Below, piece after piece: positions 25,235 to 33,456 of a stretch of DNA of 64,000 nucleotides. A model generated the notes under the pieces. That model ran no database searches. It saw only the letters and a program-made list of their open reading frames with translations, and was not told the DNA's origin. The DNA is taken from NCBI GenBank assembly GCA_012517405.1, contig JAAYVB010000001.1, positions 223,042-287,041 on the forward strand, read 5' to 3'. Both the position numbers and the translations under genes were made by a program. The first letter of the stretch is position 1. Every line of letters starts with the position of its first letter. The stretch is from Propionibacterium sp. (lineage in GTDB: Bacteria; Actinomycetota; Actinomycetes; Propionibacteriales; Propionibacteriaceae).

Positions 25235-26155
25235 TCAGGCCACGCCCCACAGCTGATGCTTGGCCTCGAACGCCTGCAACAGGACACGGTTGACCGGGGT
25301 GTCGATACCGTACTGCTCGCCCAGAGCAACCACCGTGCCGGCGAACTGGTCGACCTCGGTGCGGCGGTGTGCCAGCGCATCTTGAGCCATCGACGTGTAG
25401 TTGGACGGCCCGAGAGTGCCGATGATGCCGATCATCTGATCGATGTCGTCCTCGCTGAGATTCACCCCGCGAGCCCGCGCGACCGCCACCACCTCCCGCT
25501 GAGCCGAGACCATCAGATCGCGGGCCGGACCGTCGGATTGGAAGAGCCCGTAGGGCGCCTCGAGCAGCGCCGAGACCTGGTTGGCACCGACGTTGAGCAA
25601 CAGCTTCCACCACAGCGTGCGTGGCGCATCAGAGCTGATCCGATGGGGAATCTCGAAAGTGGTGAGCAATTCATCCAGACGCCGGACTCCCTCGCTCGGC
25701 TCGCCGGGCACCGCGTCACCGAACTCGATGCGGCCCACCGTCGTGAAGCGCACTCCGTCGGCGTCACGCACGGCATCGATGCCGACGCTCACCGCCAGCG
25801 GGACACTCGCCTGCGGATAGGCCGCCGACAGCTCCTCCTCGCTGGTGATCCCGTTGAGCAGGCTGCAGATGACCGTCTGCGGGCCGACGTGGCCGGCCAG
25901 CTGTCCGATCGCCTCGGCCAGATCATGGTGTTTCACCGCGACGATGATCAGATCGGCCGGCTCGACCGGCTCTGCGGGCTCGACCACCGGGAAGTCGTAT
26001 CGAATCCCGTTCACGGTCACGCCCTCGGCGCGTAGCCGTTCGGCGCGCGGTTCGGTGGCGATCACGCGGATCTGTGTGAGTGGTGCCGCCTCGGCGATGC
26101 GCGCTGCATGCGCCGCACCGATCGCTCCCAATCCGATGATGCTGACAGTGGTCAC
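25235..26155 (-). CDS. panE: 2-dehydropantoate 2-reductase family protein (PanE/ApbA)
   Basis: NADPH-dependent reductase of 306 aa. The nucleotide-binding motif GLGAIGAAHA is at residues 7-16, the helical C-terminal domain contains the family segment TLWWKLLLNVGANQ with the catalytic Lys, and a KHHDL motif follows strand 4. Canonical PanE makes pantoate for coenzyme A; family members also reduce related oxo acids. It starts (GTG) 32 bases after the NrtR-like gene on the same strand with GGAAGG upstream, so it may be the fifth gene of the unusual 30171-25235 operon rather than simple housekeeping. Confidence 0.88.
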   Translation of the reverse strand: MTTVSIIGLGAIGAAHAARIAEAAPLTQIRVIATEPRAERLRAEGVTVNGIRYDFPVVEPAEPVEPADLIIVAVKHHDLAEAIGQLAGHVGPQTVICSLLNGITSEEELSAAYPQASVPLAVSVGIDAVRDADGVRFTTVGRIEFGDAVPGEPSEGVRRLDELLTTFEIPHRISSDAPRTLWWKLLLNVGANQVSALLEAPYGLFQSDGPARDLMVSAQREVVAVARARGVNLSEDDIDQMIGIIGTLGPSNYTSMAQDALAHRRTEVDQFAGTVVALGEQYGIDTPVNRVLLQAFEAKHQLWGVA

Positions 26156-26187
26156 GTTGACGTCCTTCCTCGGCCGACAGGCTTACG

Positions 26188-26817
26188 CTAGCTTGCCCAA
26201 CGCCAGATCTTCGGCGGACGACCACCCGACGCCGGCGCCAGGCCGGCCTCGGTGAGTCCGTCCAGCTTGCCGAGCTCGCGGTTGAGGTTCGCTCGGTGCA
26301 CACTGCGGTCGGTGAGCTGCGCGGTGATCGCGACCGCATCCGTGGCGGTGAACTGGTCACCGGTCAGTGCGCGGGTGAAGGTCAGATCACGCCAGAGCAT
26401 TCCGGCCAGAATCCGGCGTCCGTCGGCGACGATCTCATCATGATCGAATGCGAGGTGGTCGGTTGAGTCCAGCGGGAGCCAGACCGGCCCGGGATGGGCG
26501 AGGGTCTCCGGAGGATAGGCCGCCCACATCGCCACCGACAGCGACGGACCTCTGGGATCCCGGGAGGGCTCATCGAAGGTGCGCAGCTGGCCCAGCGCCT
26601 GGCCGGGCGACGGCAGGCCCAGCTTCGCGATCGCACGCGAGGCGGCGCGCTCCAGGCGCTCGCCGCTGCGCAGCACGACCCCGGGCAGCGCCAGCTCGCC
26701 CTCGAACGGTGGTGCCGCGCGGTGGTGTACACCCAGCAGGATCTGCCGGTTCTCCCGCTCGTAGGCCAGCGCGACGACGTCGACAGAGACAACGCTGAAA
26801 ATGCTGGCGTCGTTCAT
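26188..26817 (-). CDS. NrtR-like transcriptional regulator with a degenerate Nudix domain
   Basis: A 209-aa protein with an N-terminal Nudix-type fold (residues ~8-140) and a C-terminal winged helix-turn-helix (residues ~150-209, ending GRPPKIWRW), the NrtR architecture. The Nudix box is broken: where REUxEExGU is expected the sequence reads RAIAKLGL (61-68), so the metal-binding glutamates are missing. NrtR proteins use this dead domain to sense ADP-ribose or related nucleotides. The ATG overlaps the PurA-like stop (ATGA), so it is probably the built-in regulator of the operon. Confidence 0.82.
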   Translation of the reverse strand: MNDASIFSVVSVDVVALAYERENRQILLGVHHRAAPPFEGELALPGVVLRSGERLERAASRAIAKLGLPSPGQALGQLRTFDEPSRDPRGPSLSVAMWAAYPPETLAHPGPVWLPLDSTDHLAFDHDEIVADGRRILAGMLWRDLTFTRALTGDQFTATDAVAITAQLTDRSVHRANLNRELGKLDGLTEAGLAPASGGRPPKIWRWAS

Positions 26818-28190
26818 CCGGCCCTCCTGTTGCTCCCCATCTCGCCCACCAGCACCCGATTGCTGCGCTGCGGCCCGTCAGCGATGAGCACCACGGGTGC
26901 GCCCACCGCTGCATCGATGAGCCTAGCCACTTCGCAGGGGTCGGTGGAAAGCGGCATGAGATCGGGACGGGCATGCTGCGCTGTGCGCGTGAGGGCCTGC
27001 AGGCCTGCCAGGTCATGGTGGGTCGGCGACCCGAGCGGCTCACGCCGGCTGTTCCAGCTGTCGGCGACCAGCAGCGGCACACCTGACCGCGATGCGAACG
27101 GGAGCATATCGACGTGGCTCAGCGCCACCCCGTCCACGCGTCCGGCCACCTTCGCTGCATAGCGCAGTGCCGGGAGATCGAGATGCCCGGTGCGCCAGCC
27201 GCCCTGGTAACGGCCCTCACGGTTGTCGGGTTCCGGCAGCTGCAGCCGGCGGTCCTCGGTGGGCATCGGTCCGGCGCCGTGCCGGGTCGAGTAGGCACGC
27301 GTCAGCCCGAGGACGAAGGGCCGGCGCCCGGCCGCCTCGAGCTCGCCGACCAGATGCCGCGGGGTGATCGTCGACCAGGTCGTGTGCGGATGAAAGCCGT
27401 GCCACTCGTCCAGCAGCACGCCCTGGCTGCCCTCGAAGATCACCGTGCCGGCGTCCATGGCCGCCCCGAGCACACCAGCCAGGTCGTCGACGATCGCGAT
27501 GTCTTCGGCGCTCGCGCACAGCTCGTCCGCCAGCTGTTGGACCGTCCCGCAGACTGCGTCCGGGTCGTCGACGGCCTGCAGCAGCGGATCTGCATAGCGG
27601 GCCAGCGCGTCCAGTGCCCGGACGGTCGCCGCCTGGTCGCGCAGATCCCCGACCCTGAGCGCGGGCACGCTGGGCGCGTCCGCGGGTGCAGCGAAGTTGC
27701 CGATCGTCTCGCCGGCCTTCGCGTGGGCACGCACCGCGAGATCGTAGGCGACGGTCTCTCCGATGCCCAGGCCGGTCGACCCGTGCCTGGCCGCGCCACG
27801 CGCGATCTCACGGGCACGGTTCATCGCGATATGGATGGGCGTGGTGACCAGGCAGTTCGCGTCCGCGGTGACCAGCCCCAGCGGGTCGACGACCCCTTGG
27901 GACTCCAGGGCGTCGGCCTCGGCGACCAGCAGGATGGGATTGACCAGCATCGGAGCCCGCAGGATGGTGCGCACATCGCAGAAGGTGCCCGATCCGAACT
28001 GGCTGAAGGTGTGATGGCGGTGGCCGTGCCGGACGTTGTGCGCGGCCTGAGCGCCTCCCGACCACCGCACCACGGCGACCACATCGGGCAGGGCCGCGGC
28101 CAGATAGTCCACGGTCGCACCCTTGGACTCGTCGCCGTACCCCAAGCCGGCGACGATGATGGTCTGCCGCGGTGCGGTGGTCAGTGTCAT
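26814..28190 (-). CDS. Divergent adenylosuccinate synthetase (PurA) paralogue
   Basis: A 458-aa protein with PurA landmarks in order: GYGDESKG at 17-24 (canonical GDEGKG; Asp20 and Lys23 kept), GGAQAAHN at 45-52 with His51 at the catalytic His41 position, GSTGLGIGET in place of GTTGRGIGP, FEGSQGVLLDEWHG, and TRAYSTRHGAGPMPTED. Several substrate-contact positions differ from housekeeping PurA (for example HTFSQFGSG instead of HLIPSG), so it probably joins an amino donor to a purine-type nucleotide with altered specificity. AAAGGAG precedes its ATG. It is embedded between a vWA gene and an NrtR-like gene, not purine genes. Confidence 0.82.
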   Translation of the reverse strand: MTLTTAPRQTIIVAGLGYGDESKGATVDYLAAALPDVVAVVRWSGGAQAAHNVRHGHRHHTFSQFGSGTFCDVRTILRAPMLVNPILLVAEADALESQGVVDPLGLVTADANCLVTTPIHIAMNRAREIARGAARHGSTGLGIGETVAYDLAVRAHAKAGETIGNFAAPADAPSVPALRVGDLRDQAATVRALDALARYADPLLQAVDDPDAVCGTVQQLADELCASAEDIAIVDDLAGVLGAAMDAGTVIFEGSQGVLLDEWHGFHPHTTWSTITPRHLVGELEAAGRRPFVLGLTRAYSTRHGAGPMPTEDRRLQLPEPDNREGRYQGGWRTGHLDLPALRYAAKVAGRVDGVALSHVDMLPFASRSGVPLLVADSWNSRREPLGSPTHHDLAGLQALTRTAQHARPDLMPLSTDPCEVARLIDAAVGAPVVLIADGPQRSNRVLVGEMGSNRRAG

Positions 28191-28218
28191 GATCCGGACT
28201 CCTTTCGGATGCCAGCGC

Positions 28219-29181
28219 TCACAGATCGGCGGGAAGCACGCCGCCGGTGGCCACGGCGACCGCTGCGCCGCGATTGATCCTCGCCAGGGCCTTACCGACC
28301 GCTGCCGTACCGGTCGAGCCGATTCGCTGGAGATCGTCCAGCCCCTCCTCGAGGCTGATGGAATCCTCCATCAGGCCCACGGTGAGTGCGATCAACTCGC
28401 AGACCGCCTGCGGATCCTCCAGCCGCAGGAAACGTTCGCCGACGATCCGGCGCCAGTGGTCCTCCAGCCAGGGCTCGTTGTAGTACGAGGTCAGCCTCGG
28501 GACGATGTAGTACGTGAAGAACTTCTCGTCCAGCATCCGGTAGACCTCGTCGACAGCCATGTCCTGGCGGACCTCATCGCCGATGAAGCGGCGGACCGAC
28601 TCCGCATACAGCTGCGGTTTGTTCATCTCGTCGCCGACGATGAAGAGGTAGCCCTTGCGCCCGCGATTGTCCAGGCTGTCCAGGCGAGCACGAGTGGCGA
28701 GGAAGTACGCCGCCAGCGCATAGCCCTCCATCCGGTCGCCGCCGCCTCCGCGTTCGAGGTAGATATCCCGCAGTTGCTCATCGATGCGGTTGTCGGACTC
28801 GAACTGCCCGACCTGCAGCGGCACCGTGTCGTACCGGTCGTCCCCGATCGCGCCGACCAGGATCTGCGGATCGGTCGCGTAACCGCCACGGGTCAGCAGT
28901 CCCAACAGGTCGGGAAGCCGCTTCTGCAAGGTGACGGGCACCTGGCCCATGGAACCGGTCACGTCGAACATGACCGCGATCGGGGTGGACGCCGGGTGCT
29001 CGGCGCTGTCGCAGGCCTCGCGGGCCGCCGCACCGTATGCGTCGAGGCTCGCCGCCGCCCTGCGCTGGTTACGGGGCAGATTGCGCATGGCCGCGGTGTA
29101 GCCGAAGTCCTGCCGCCCGGCCGCGCGGCGCGCCGCCGCTGCCTGCGTGTATGCGCTGGTGTCCCAATATCCTCGGCCCAT
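28219..29181 (-). CDS. vWA-domain protein
   Basis: A 320-aa protein with an N-terminal Ala/Arg-rich segment and a von Willebrand factor A domain from about residue 66. The MIDAS metal site begins DVTGS (Asp73, Thr75, Ser77), and a hydrophobic strand with Asp (LFIVGDE) lies near residue 190. The segment GGGGDRMEGYALAAY near residues 145-159 is conserved-looking but unassigned. There is no signal peptide, so it should be cytoplasmic, like TerY-type vWA proteins that act as metal-dependent scaffolds. It lies 42 bases after the J-domain gene and has GAAAGGAG before its ATG. Confidence 0.8.
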   Translation of the reverse strand: MGRGYWDTSAYTQAAAARRAAGRQDFGYTAAMRNLPRNQRRAAASLDAYGAAAREACDSAEHPASTPIAVMFDVTGSMGQVPVTLQKRLPDLLGLLTRGGYATDPQILVGAIGDDRYDTVPLQVGQFESDNRIDEQLRDIYLERGGGGDRMEGYALAAYFLATRARLDSLDNRGRKGYLFIVGDEMNKPQLYAESVRRFIGDEVRQDMAVDEVYRMLDEKFFTYYIVPRLTSYYNEPWLEDHWRRIVGERFLRLEDPQAVCELIALTVGLMEDSISLEEGLDDLQRIGSTGTAAVGKALARINRGAAVAVATGGVLPADL

Positions 29182-29223
29182 GATGGGCTCCTTTCGGTTG
29201 TGGGCCGCTCCACGGCCCGTGTT

Positions 29224-30171
29224 TTACGCCGTTTGCGGAATCGCGAACGGGCGATACCTGCGTTCGCCGTAGATACGGCGCAGCAGGAGGTCGTATTCGG
29301 CCAGCCACCCGCGGGGGCCGCCGATGGCGGTCTGCGCGGCCGCCGTGGCCCACGCCCGCTGTCTGCGGGCATCGGGCCGGTGGTCGAGCATCTGGTCGAA
29401 AAGACGGGCAAGATCGTCGCCGTCGGGATCTGTGCGCGACTCGGCCGGCATCGGCCGGGCGGGTTGGCTGCCCCATCCGGTGAGGACGATGCCGTGCTCG
29501 CCGGGGTGGACGAGTACGGCGTCGAGACTCAGTCCGGCCCGCGGCTGATCTGCACCGTTCAGCGCCATCAGGATGCGCCGGGCCATCCACGCCCAGTCGC
29601 GTCCATCCAGACCTTCGGGATAACCCGTGCGCACCTCGCGCAGGCAGTACAGCCCTGCGGGCAACCGGTAGGCCACCCAGGACCGGCCGCTCACGAGACC
29701 GTGATCGACGGGCTCGGGCCCGAAAGCGGCCAGCCCGCGAGCGGCTAGCGCGCGGGAAGCAGCGATCAGCCGATCGGTGTCGGCGACCTGCGTCCGAGAG
29801 ATGGCGACGAACAGGCCCTGCTGGCCGGTGGCGTAAGTGCTGATCTGGGAGGTCCGGCGAATCCGGGCGCCCAGCAGGTAGCGGTCGTACTCGCCGACGA
29901 CGTGCGGAGTCCGGGTGGTGTCCTGTCGCTCGGTGCCGGCCCACCAGTGCAGGTAGAGATCGTTGAGCTTCGCTGCCGCCTCGCCGGCCCGAGCGGGATC
30001 AATGCCGTTCCTGGTGGCCAGATCGGGATGAATGAGCGCGATCAGCAGCCGGTAGGTGCGCCGCGCACGGCGCGCCGCGGCCGGCTGGGTGTAGTCACCG
30101 GCGAACAGGTCGCGGGCCGATCCGGCCTGTGTAATCCGCTCGATGGCCTCGGCCGCTGTGATCTGGTTCAT
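29224..30171 (-). CDS. J-domain protein fused to a kinase-like (probably inactive) domain
   Basis: A 315-aa protein. Residues ~15-80 look like a J-domain: a basic helix (ARRARRTYRLLIALI), then HPD at 48-50, then a helix; HPD is the motif by which J-proteins stimulate Hsp70 ATPase. The rest resembles a protein-kinase fold in outline: a hinge-like YRLPAGLYCLREV, a long helix, then LDAVLVHPGEHGIVLTGWG where HxDxxxxN and DFG would lie, without the catalytic Asp residues. The kinase assignment is tentative. It is first in the operon, with an ATG seven bases after a -10-like hexamer and no Shine-Dalgarno. Confidence 0.68.
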   Translation of the reverse strand: MNQITAAEAIERITQAGSARDLFAGDYTQPAAARRARRTYRLLIALIHPDLATRNGIDPARAGEAAAKLNDLYLHWWAGTERQDTTRTPHVVGEYDRYLLGARIRRTSQISTYATGQQGLFVAISRTQVADTDRLIAASRALAARGLAAFGPEPVDHGLVSGRSWVAYRLPAGLYCLREVRTGYPEGLDGRDWAWMARRILMALNGADQPRAGLSLDAVLVHPGEHGIVLTGWGSQPARPMPAESRTDPDGDDLARLFDQMLDHRPDARRQRAWATAAAQTAIGGPRGWLAEYDLLLRRIYGERRYRPFAIPQTA

Positions 30172-30176
30172 GCTTT

Positions 30177-30207
30177 TACTCTAATTGAGTATTTAGCCTG
30201 AATGCAA
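30177..30207 (-). promoter_or_regulatory. Leaderless promoter with a palindromic operator for the J/vWA/PurA-like operon
   Basis: On the minus strand TTGCAT (plus 30202-30207) and TAGAGT (plus 30178-30183) are separated by 18 bp, and TAGAGT lies six bases before the ATG at 30171, placing the transcript start at the start codon. The palindrome TACTC-N5-GAGTA (30177-30191) covers the -10 element. AT-rich palindromes at promoters are usual for NrtR-type repressors, and an NrtR-like gene is in this operon, so autoregulation is plausible. Confidence 0.62.
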
Positions 30208-30295
30208 GCGCCTCTTTTTCCACCCCGGACGATCGGGAGACACTCATCGCGGCGGAGTAAGATTGCTCTTCCGGCTTTTCTGAGGATGGACCCAC

Positions 30296-32557
30296 TTGAC
30301 CGAAGAACACTCCCCCAGTGCAAACGAGATCCTGGCTCATGAGCTGGCCGTCGAGCAGGCTCATGTGGACACGGTCTACCGCTATCTCGCGTCAGCGACC
30401 GCGGCAGCACGCAACGTGCAGGCCGAGAGCCGCGCCAAATACCTGACCGATCGCGCCGATTGGATGCGCGAAGAAGACGGCACCGCTTTGTTCGAGCGCG
30501 ACGCCTTCGCCTACCAGGCCGCCAAACGGCTCGCCGTCCTGGATGCCGAACACGAAGGCCTGGTCTTCGGGCGCCTGGACTTCATCGACGACGAGGACAA
30601 GCGCTACATCGGACGCCTCGGCGTGCGCGACGACGACTACGAGCCGCTGGTGATCGACTGGCGCGCACCCGCCGCCGAGGCCTTCTATCGCGCAACCGCC
30701 GCCGATCCGATGGGCGTCTCCCGCCGCCGGGTACTGCGCTGCCGCGATGACAAGGTCATCGGAATCGAAGACGATCTGCTCGACGAGGCGGGCAGCTCCG
30801 ACCTCGTGGTGATCGGCGAGGGCGCCCTGCTGGCCGCACTGCAGCGCGCCCGCGGCCCCAGGATGCGCGACATCGTCGCCACCATCCAGGCCGAGCAGGA
30901 CATGGCCATCCGCGCCCCTCACCAGGGCGTGACCATCATCTCGGGAGGCCCGGGTACCGGCAAGACCGTCGTGGCACTGCACCGGGCCGCGTTCTTGCTG
31001 TACACCTACCGCAAGCGCATGGAGGCCGGCGGTGTGCTCATGGTCGGCCCGACCGATCTGTTCATGAGCTACATCGAACGTGTGCTACCCGGGCTCGGCG
31101 AGGATTCGGTGACCTTGAAGTCGGTGGGCGAGCTGACCACCGACGTGCTCGGATTCGGCAGCCAGCGGGTGGACGAAGCCGAGGCAACCCTGGTCAAGGG
31201 CAGCCTGCGGATGCTCCCGGTGCTGCGTCGCGCCGTGCATGAGCCGATGACTCCGGAGAACATCCGGCTGCGAGTCAGCGTCAAGGGCGAGATCCTCACC
31301 CTCGAAGCACCGGAGCTCGGCGCGATCCGGCGCGAGGTACTGGCTTCCCAGAAGGCCAACCGCGCCCGTCCTGCCACCGAGAAGGCGCTCACCGATGCGC
31401 TGTGGAAGAAGCTGCCGACCGACATCGCTGCGCTGCTCGATCTGTCGCGGGAGGTCTTCGACGAGATCGTCACCTCACAGGCCAGTTACGCGATGTTCCT
31501 CAACGCCTGGTGGCCGACGCTGACTCCCGAACTGGTGCTCGCGCGGCTGGCCGACCCGGCCCTGCTGCGCAAGTTCGGCCATGACGTGCTGGACGCCGAC
31601 GAACGCCACGTACTGGCAGACAGTCTCGCGCACGCGCGCGGCTTCGTCCCCGGCGGCGAACGGCAGCATCCCGACTGGTCGATCAGCGACATCGCGCTGC
31701 TCGACGAACTGGCGGCGATGATCGGCCCGCCACCGATCGAGCGCGAGGTCGATCCGACCCTCTTCCTCGACGACGGCACCGAGGTTGCCGAACTGGTCAC
31801 TCTGGCCGACACGCTGACCACCACCCGTGAGATCGACCCGGACGACGACGGCGTGGTGACCCATGCTCATGTCCTGGTCGATGAGGCACAGGACATCACG
31901 CCGATGCAGTGGCGGATGCTGCGCCGCCGCGGCCCGCAGGCGTCCTGGACCCTGGTCGGCGACCCCGCCCAGAGTTCCTATCCGAGCGACGACGAAACCC
32001 GCCGCGCGATGCGCGATCTGATCGGACGCGGAGCCTCGCGCACCTTCCGGCTGTCGACCAACTACCGTTCTCCGGCGGAGATCATGGACCTCGCGGGACG
32101 GGTGATCACCTCGGTCTACCCGGACGCCGATGTGCCGGCGTCGGTGCGCCGGACGGGCGTCCAGCCAGAACTGCTGGCATTGCCCGACGCGCCCAGAGGG
32201 GAACGGCTGGGCCGCGTCCTCACCCGGCTGGCCGCTGAGGTCGACGGCTCGATCGCGGTGATCTGCGCCGCCGGACGTCTCGCCTCGGTACGTGACACCA
32301 TCGCCTCCATGCCGTTACCCGACGAACTCCGGAATCGGCTGACGGTGCTGACCGCCCTACAGGTCAAGGGCCTGGAGTTCGACGCCACGATCGTCCTCGC
32401 CCCCGACGAGATCGTTCAGCAGACCGCGGGTGGGGTGCGCGTACTGTACGTCGCACTCACGCGCGCGACTCAGCGGCTGGTCACCCTCGACCTGACGGAC
32501 GGTCGGCCCGGAGCATGGCGAGAATCTCTCGAGTTGCCCGCGAACGGTTCTGAGTGA
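30296..32557 (+). CDS. helD: HelD-like UvrD-family ATPase
   Basis: A 753-aa superfamily 1 helicase-like ATPase of the HelD group, which releases RNA polymerase from stalled complexes. An N-terminal coiled-coil arm (about residues 1-75) precedes the family region with YIGRLGVRDDD and IDWRAPAAEAFYR; Walker A is GGPGTGKT at 217-224, and later motifs include HVLVDEAQDI and YRSPAEI. The start is TTG at 30296 with GAGGAT upstream. It is divergent from the J-domain operon, with about 120 bp between. Its 3' end overlaps metF by 77 bp in convergent orientation. Confidence 0.88.
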   Translation: MTEEHSPSANEILAHELAVEQAHVDTVYRYLASATAAARNVQAESRAKYLTDRADWMREEDGTALFERDAFAYQAAKRLAVLDAEHEGLVFGRLDFIDDEDKRYIGRLGVRDDDYEPLVIDWRAPAAEAFYRATAADPMGVSRRRVLRCRDDKVIGIEDDLLDEAGSSDLVVIGEGALLAALQRARGPRMRDIVATIQAEQDMAIRAPHQGVTIISGGPGTGKTVVALHRAAFLLYTYRKRMEAGGVLMVGPTDLFMSYIERVLPGLGEDSVTLKSVGELTTDVLGFGSQRVDEAEATLVKGSLRMLPVLRRAVHEPMTPENIRLRVSVKGEILTLEAPELGAIRREVLASQKANRARPATEKALTDALWKKLPTDIAALLDLSREVFDEIVTSQASYAMFLNAWWPTLTPELVLARLADPALLRKFGHDVLDADERHVLADSLAHARGFVPGGERQHPDWSISDIALLDELAAMIGPPPIEREVDPTLFLDDGTEVAELVTLADTLTTTREIDPDDDGVVTHAHVLVDEAQDITPMQWRMLRRRGPQASWTLVGDPAQSSYPSDDETRRAMRDLIGRGASRTFRLSTNYRSPAEIMDLAGRVITSVYPDADVPASVRRTGVQPELLALPDAPRGERLGRVLTRLAAEVDGSIAVICAAGRLASVRDTIASMPLPDELRNRLTVLTALQVKGLEFDATIVLAPDEIVQQTAGGVRVLYVALTRATQRLVTLDLTDGRPGAWRESLELPANGSE

Positions 32558-33380
32558 AGAAGTGCAGGCCGGGTGCGCATCCGGCCAGCAGCCGCTCGCA
32601 CAGCTCGGCGGCGATCTGCGCACCCGTGTGACGGACCTGGTCGGGGTCGTCGGCGACGCTCAGCAGTCGCCTGGCGACTTCGGCGGGGATGTCGGCCCCG
32701 GACATCTCCGCGAAGCGTCCGAGTTGTTTGACGCTGGTCACCGGCATGATGCCCGGCACGATCGGTATCGTGCAGCCCGCGCTGCGGGCGCGTCCGACCA
32801 TCTCGAAATAGTGGCCCAGCTCGAAGAAGAGCTGGGTGACCGCGAACGATGCACCGGCCTGCTGCTTGCCGAGCAGGATCTGGGCGTCCAGTTCGGGCGT
32901 CGAGGTGGCGTGACCATCGGGGAACGCCGCCACGCCGATGCTGAAATCACCGCGGGAGGCGATCAGTTCGACCAACTCGGTGGCATTGTGCAGTCCGCCC
33001 GGATGGGCCCGCCACGGCTCCGAGGCGCCGCCCGGCATGTCACCGCGGATCGCCAGGATGTTGGTCACGCCGGCGTCCCCGTAGGCATCGATGACGGCCT
33101 TGATCTCGTCGACGGTCTGCCCGGTGCAGGTGAGGTGGCCCATCACCCGGAAATCGGTCGTCGCAAGAATCGCCATCGTCGCGTTGAGCGTGCGCTGCCG
33201 GCTCGACCCGTTGGCGCCGTAGGTCACCGACACCCAGTCCGGCTTCAACGGCTTCAGTTCGGCGATCGTGCGGGTGAGCAACTCCTGGCCGGCCTCGTCC
33301 TTGGGGGGGAAGAACTCGAAGCTGAAGGTCGCCTGTGAGGTGTTCGCCAGCAGCTCACCGATCGATTCGTGCGAAGACAT
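32481..33380 (-). CDS. metF: Methylenetetrahydrofolate reductase
   Basis: Reduces 5,10-methylene-THF to 5-methyl-THF for methionine synthesis (FAD enzyme). The 299-aa protein has the family opening FSFEFFPPKDE and then VTYGANGSSR, HLTCTGQ and LAIRGDMP in the expected order for the TIM barrel. I start at the ATG at 33380 (MSSHESIGELL) because the upstream in-frame sequence is basic, low-complexity and antisense to the polyprenyl synthase gene. The last 77 bases overlap the end of the convergent helD gene. Confidence 0.93.
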   Translation of the reverse strand: MSSHESIGELLANTSQATFSFEFFPPKDEAGQELLTRTIAELKPLKPDWVSVTYGANGSSRQRTLNATMAILATTDFRVMGHLTCTGQTVDEIKAVIDAYGDAGVTNILAIRGDMPGGASEPWRAHPGGLHNATELVELIASRGDFSIGVAAFPDGHATSTPELDAQILLGKQQAGASFAVTQLFFELGHYFEMVGRARSAGCTIPIVPGIMPVTSVKQLGRFAEMSGADIPAEVARRLLSVADDPDQVRHTGAQIAAELCERLLAGCAPGLHFFTQNRSRATREILAMLRADRPSGRG

Positions 33381-33456
33381 GCCTGCGATTCTAACGGTGC
33401 GCCGCAGCGTGCCTCGCCGCCGCCGTGCGGCGGCGTCGACCGGTAGCCTGAGCACC

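Noticed and set aside
26814..28190. Phage-type PurZ (2-aminoadenine genome synthesis)
   Set aside because: The catalytic Asp-equivalent is kept as in PurA, and no phage, DatZ/HD phosphohydrolase or DpoZ polymerase gene is nearby.
32558..33338. Plus-strand frame opposite metF
   Set aside because: Antisense to a clear metF with intact family motifs; no independent support.
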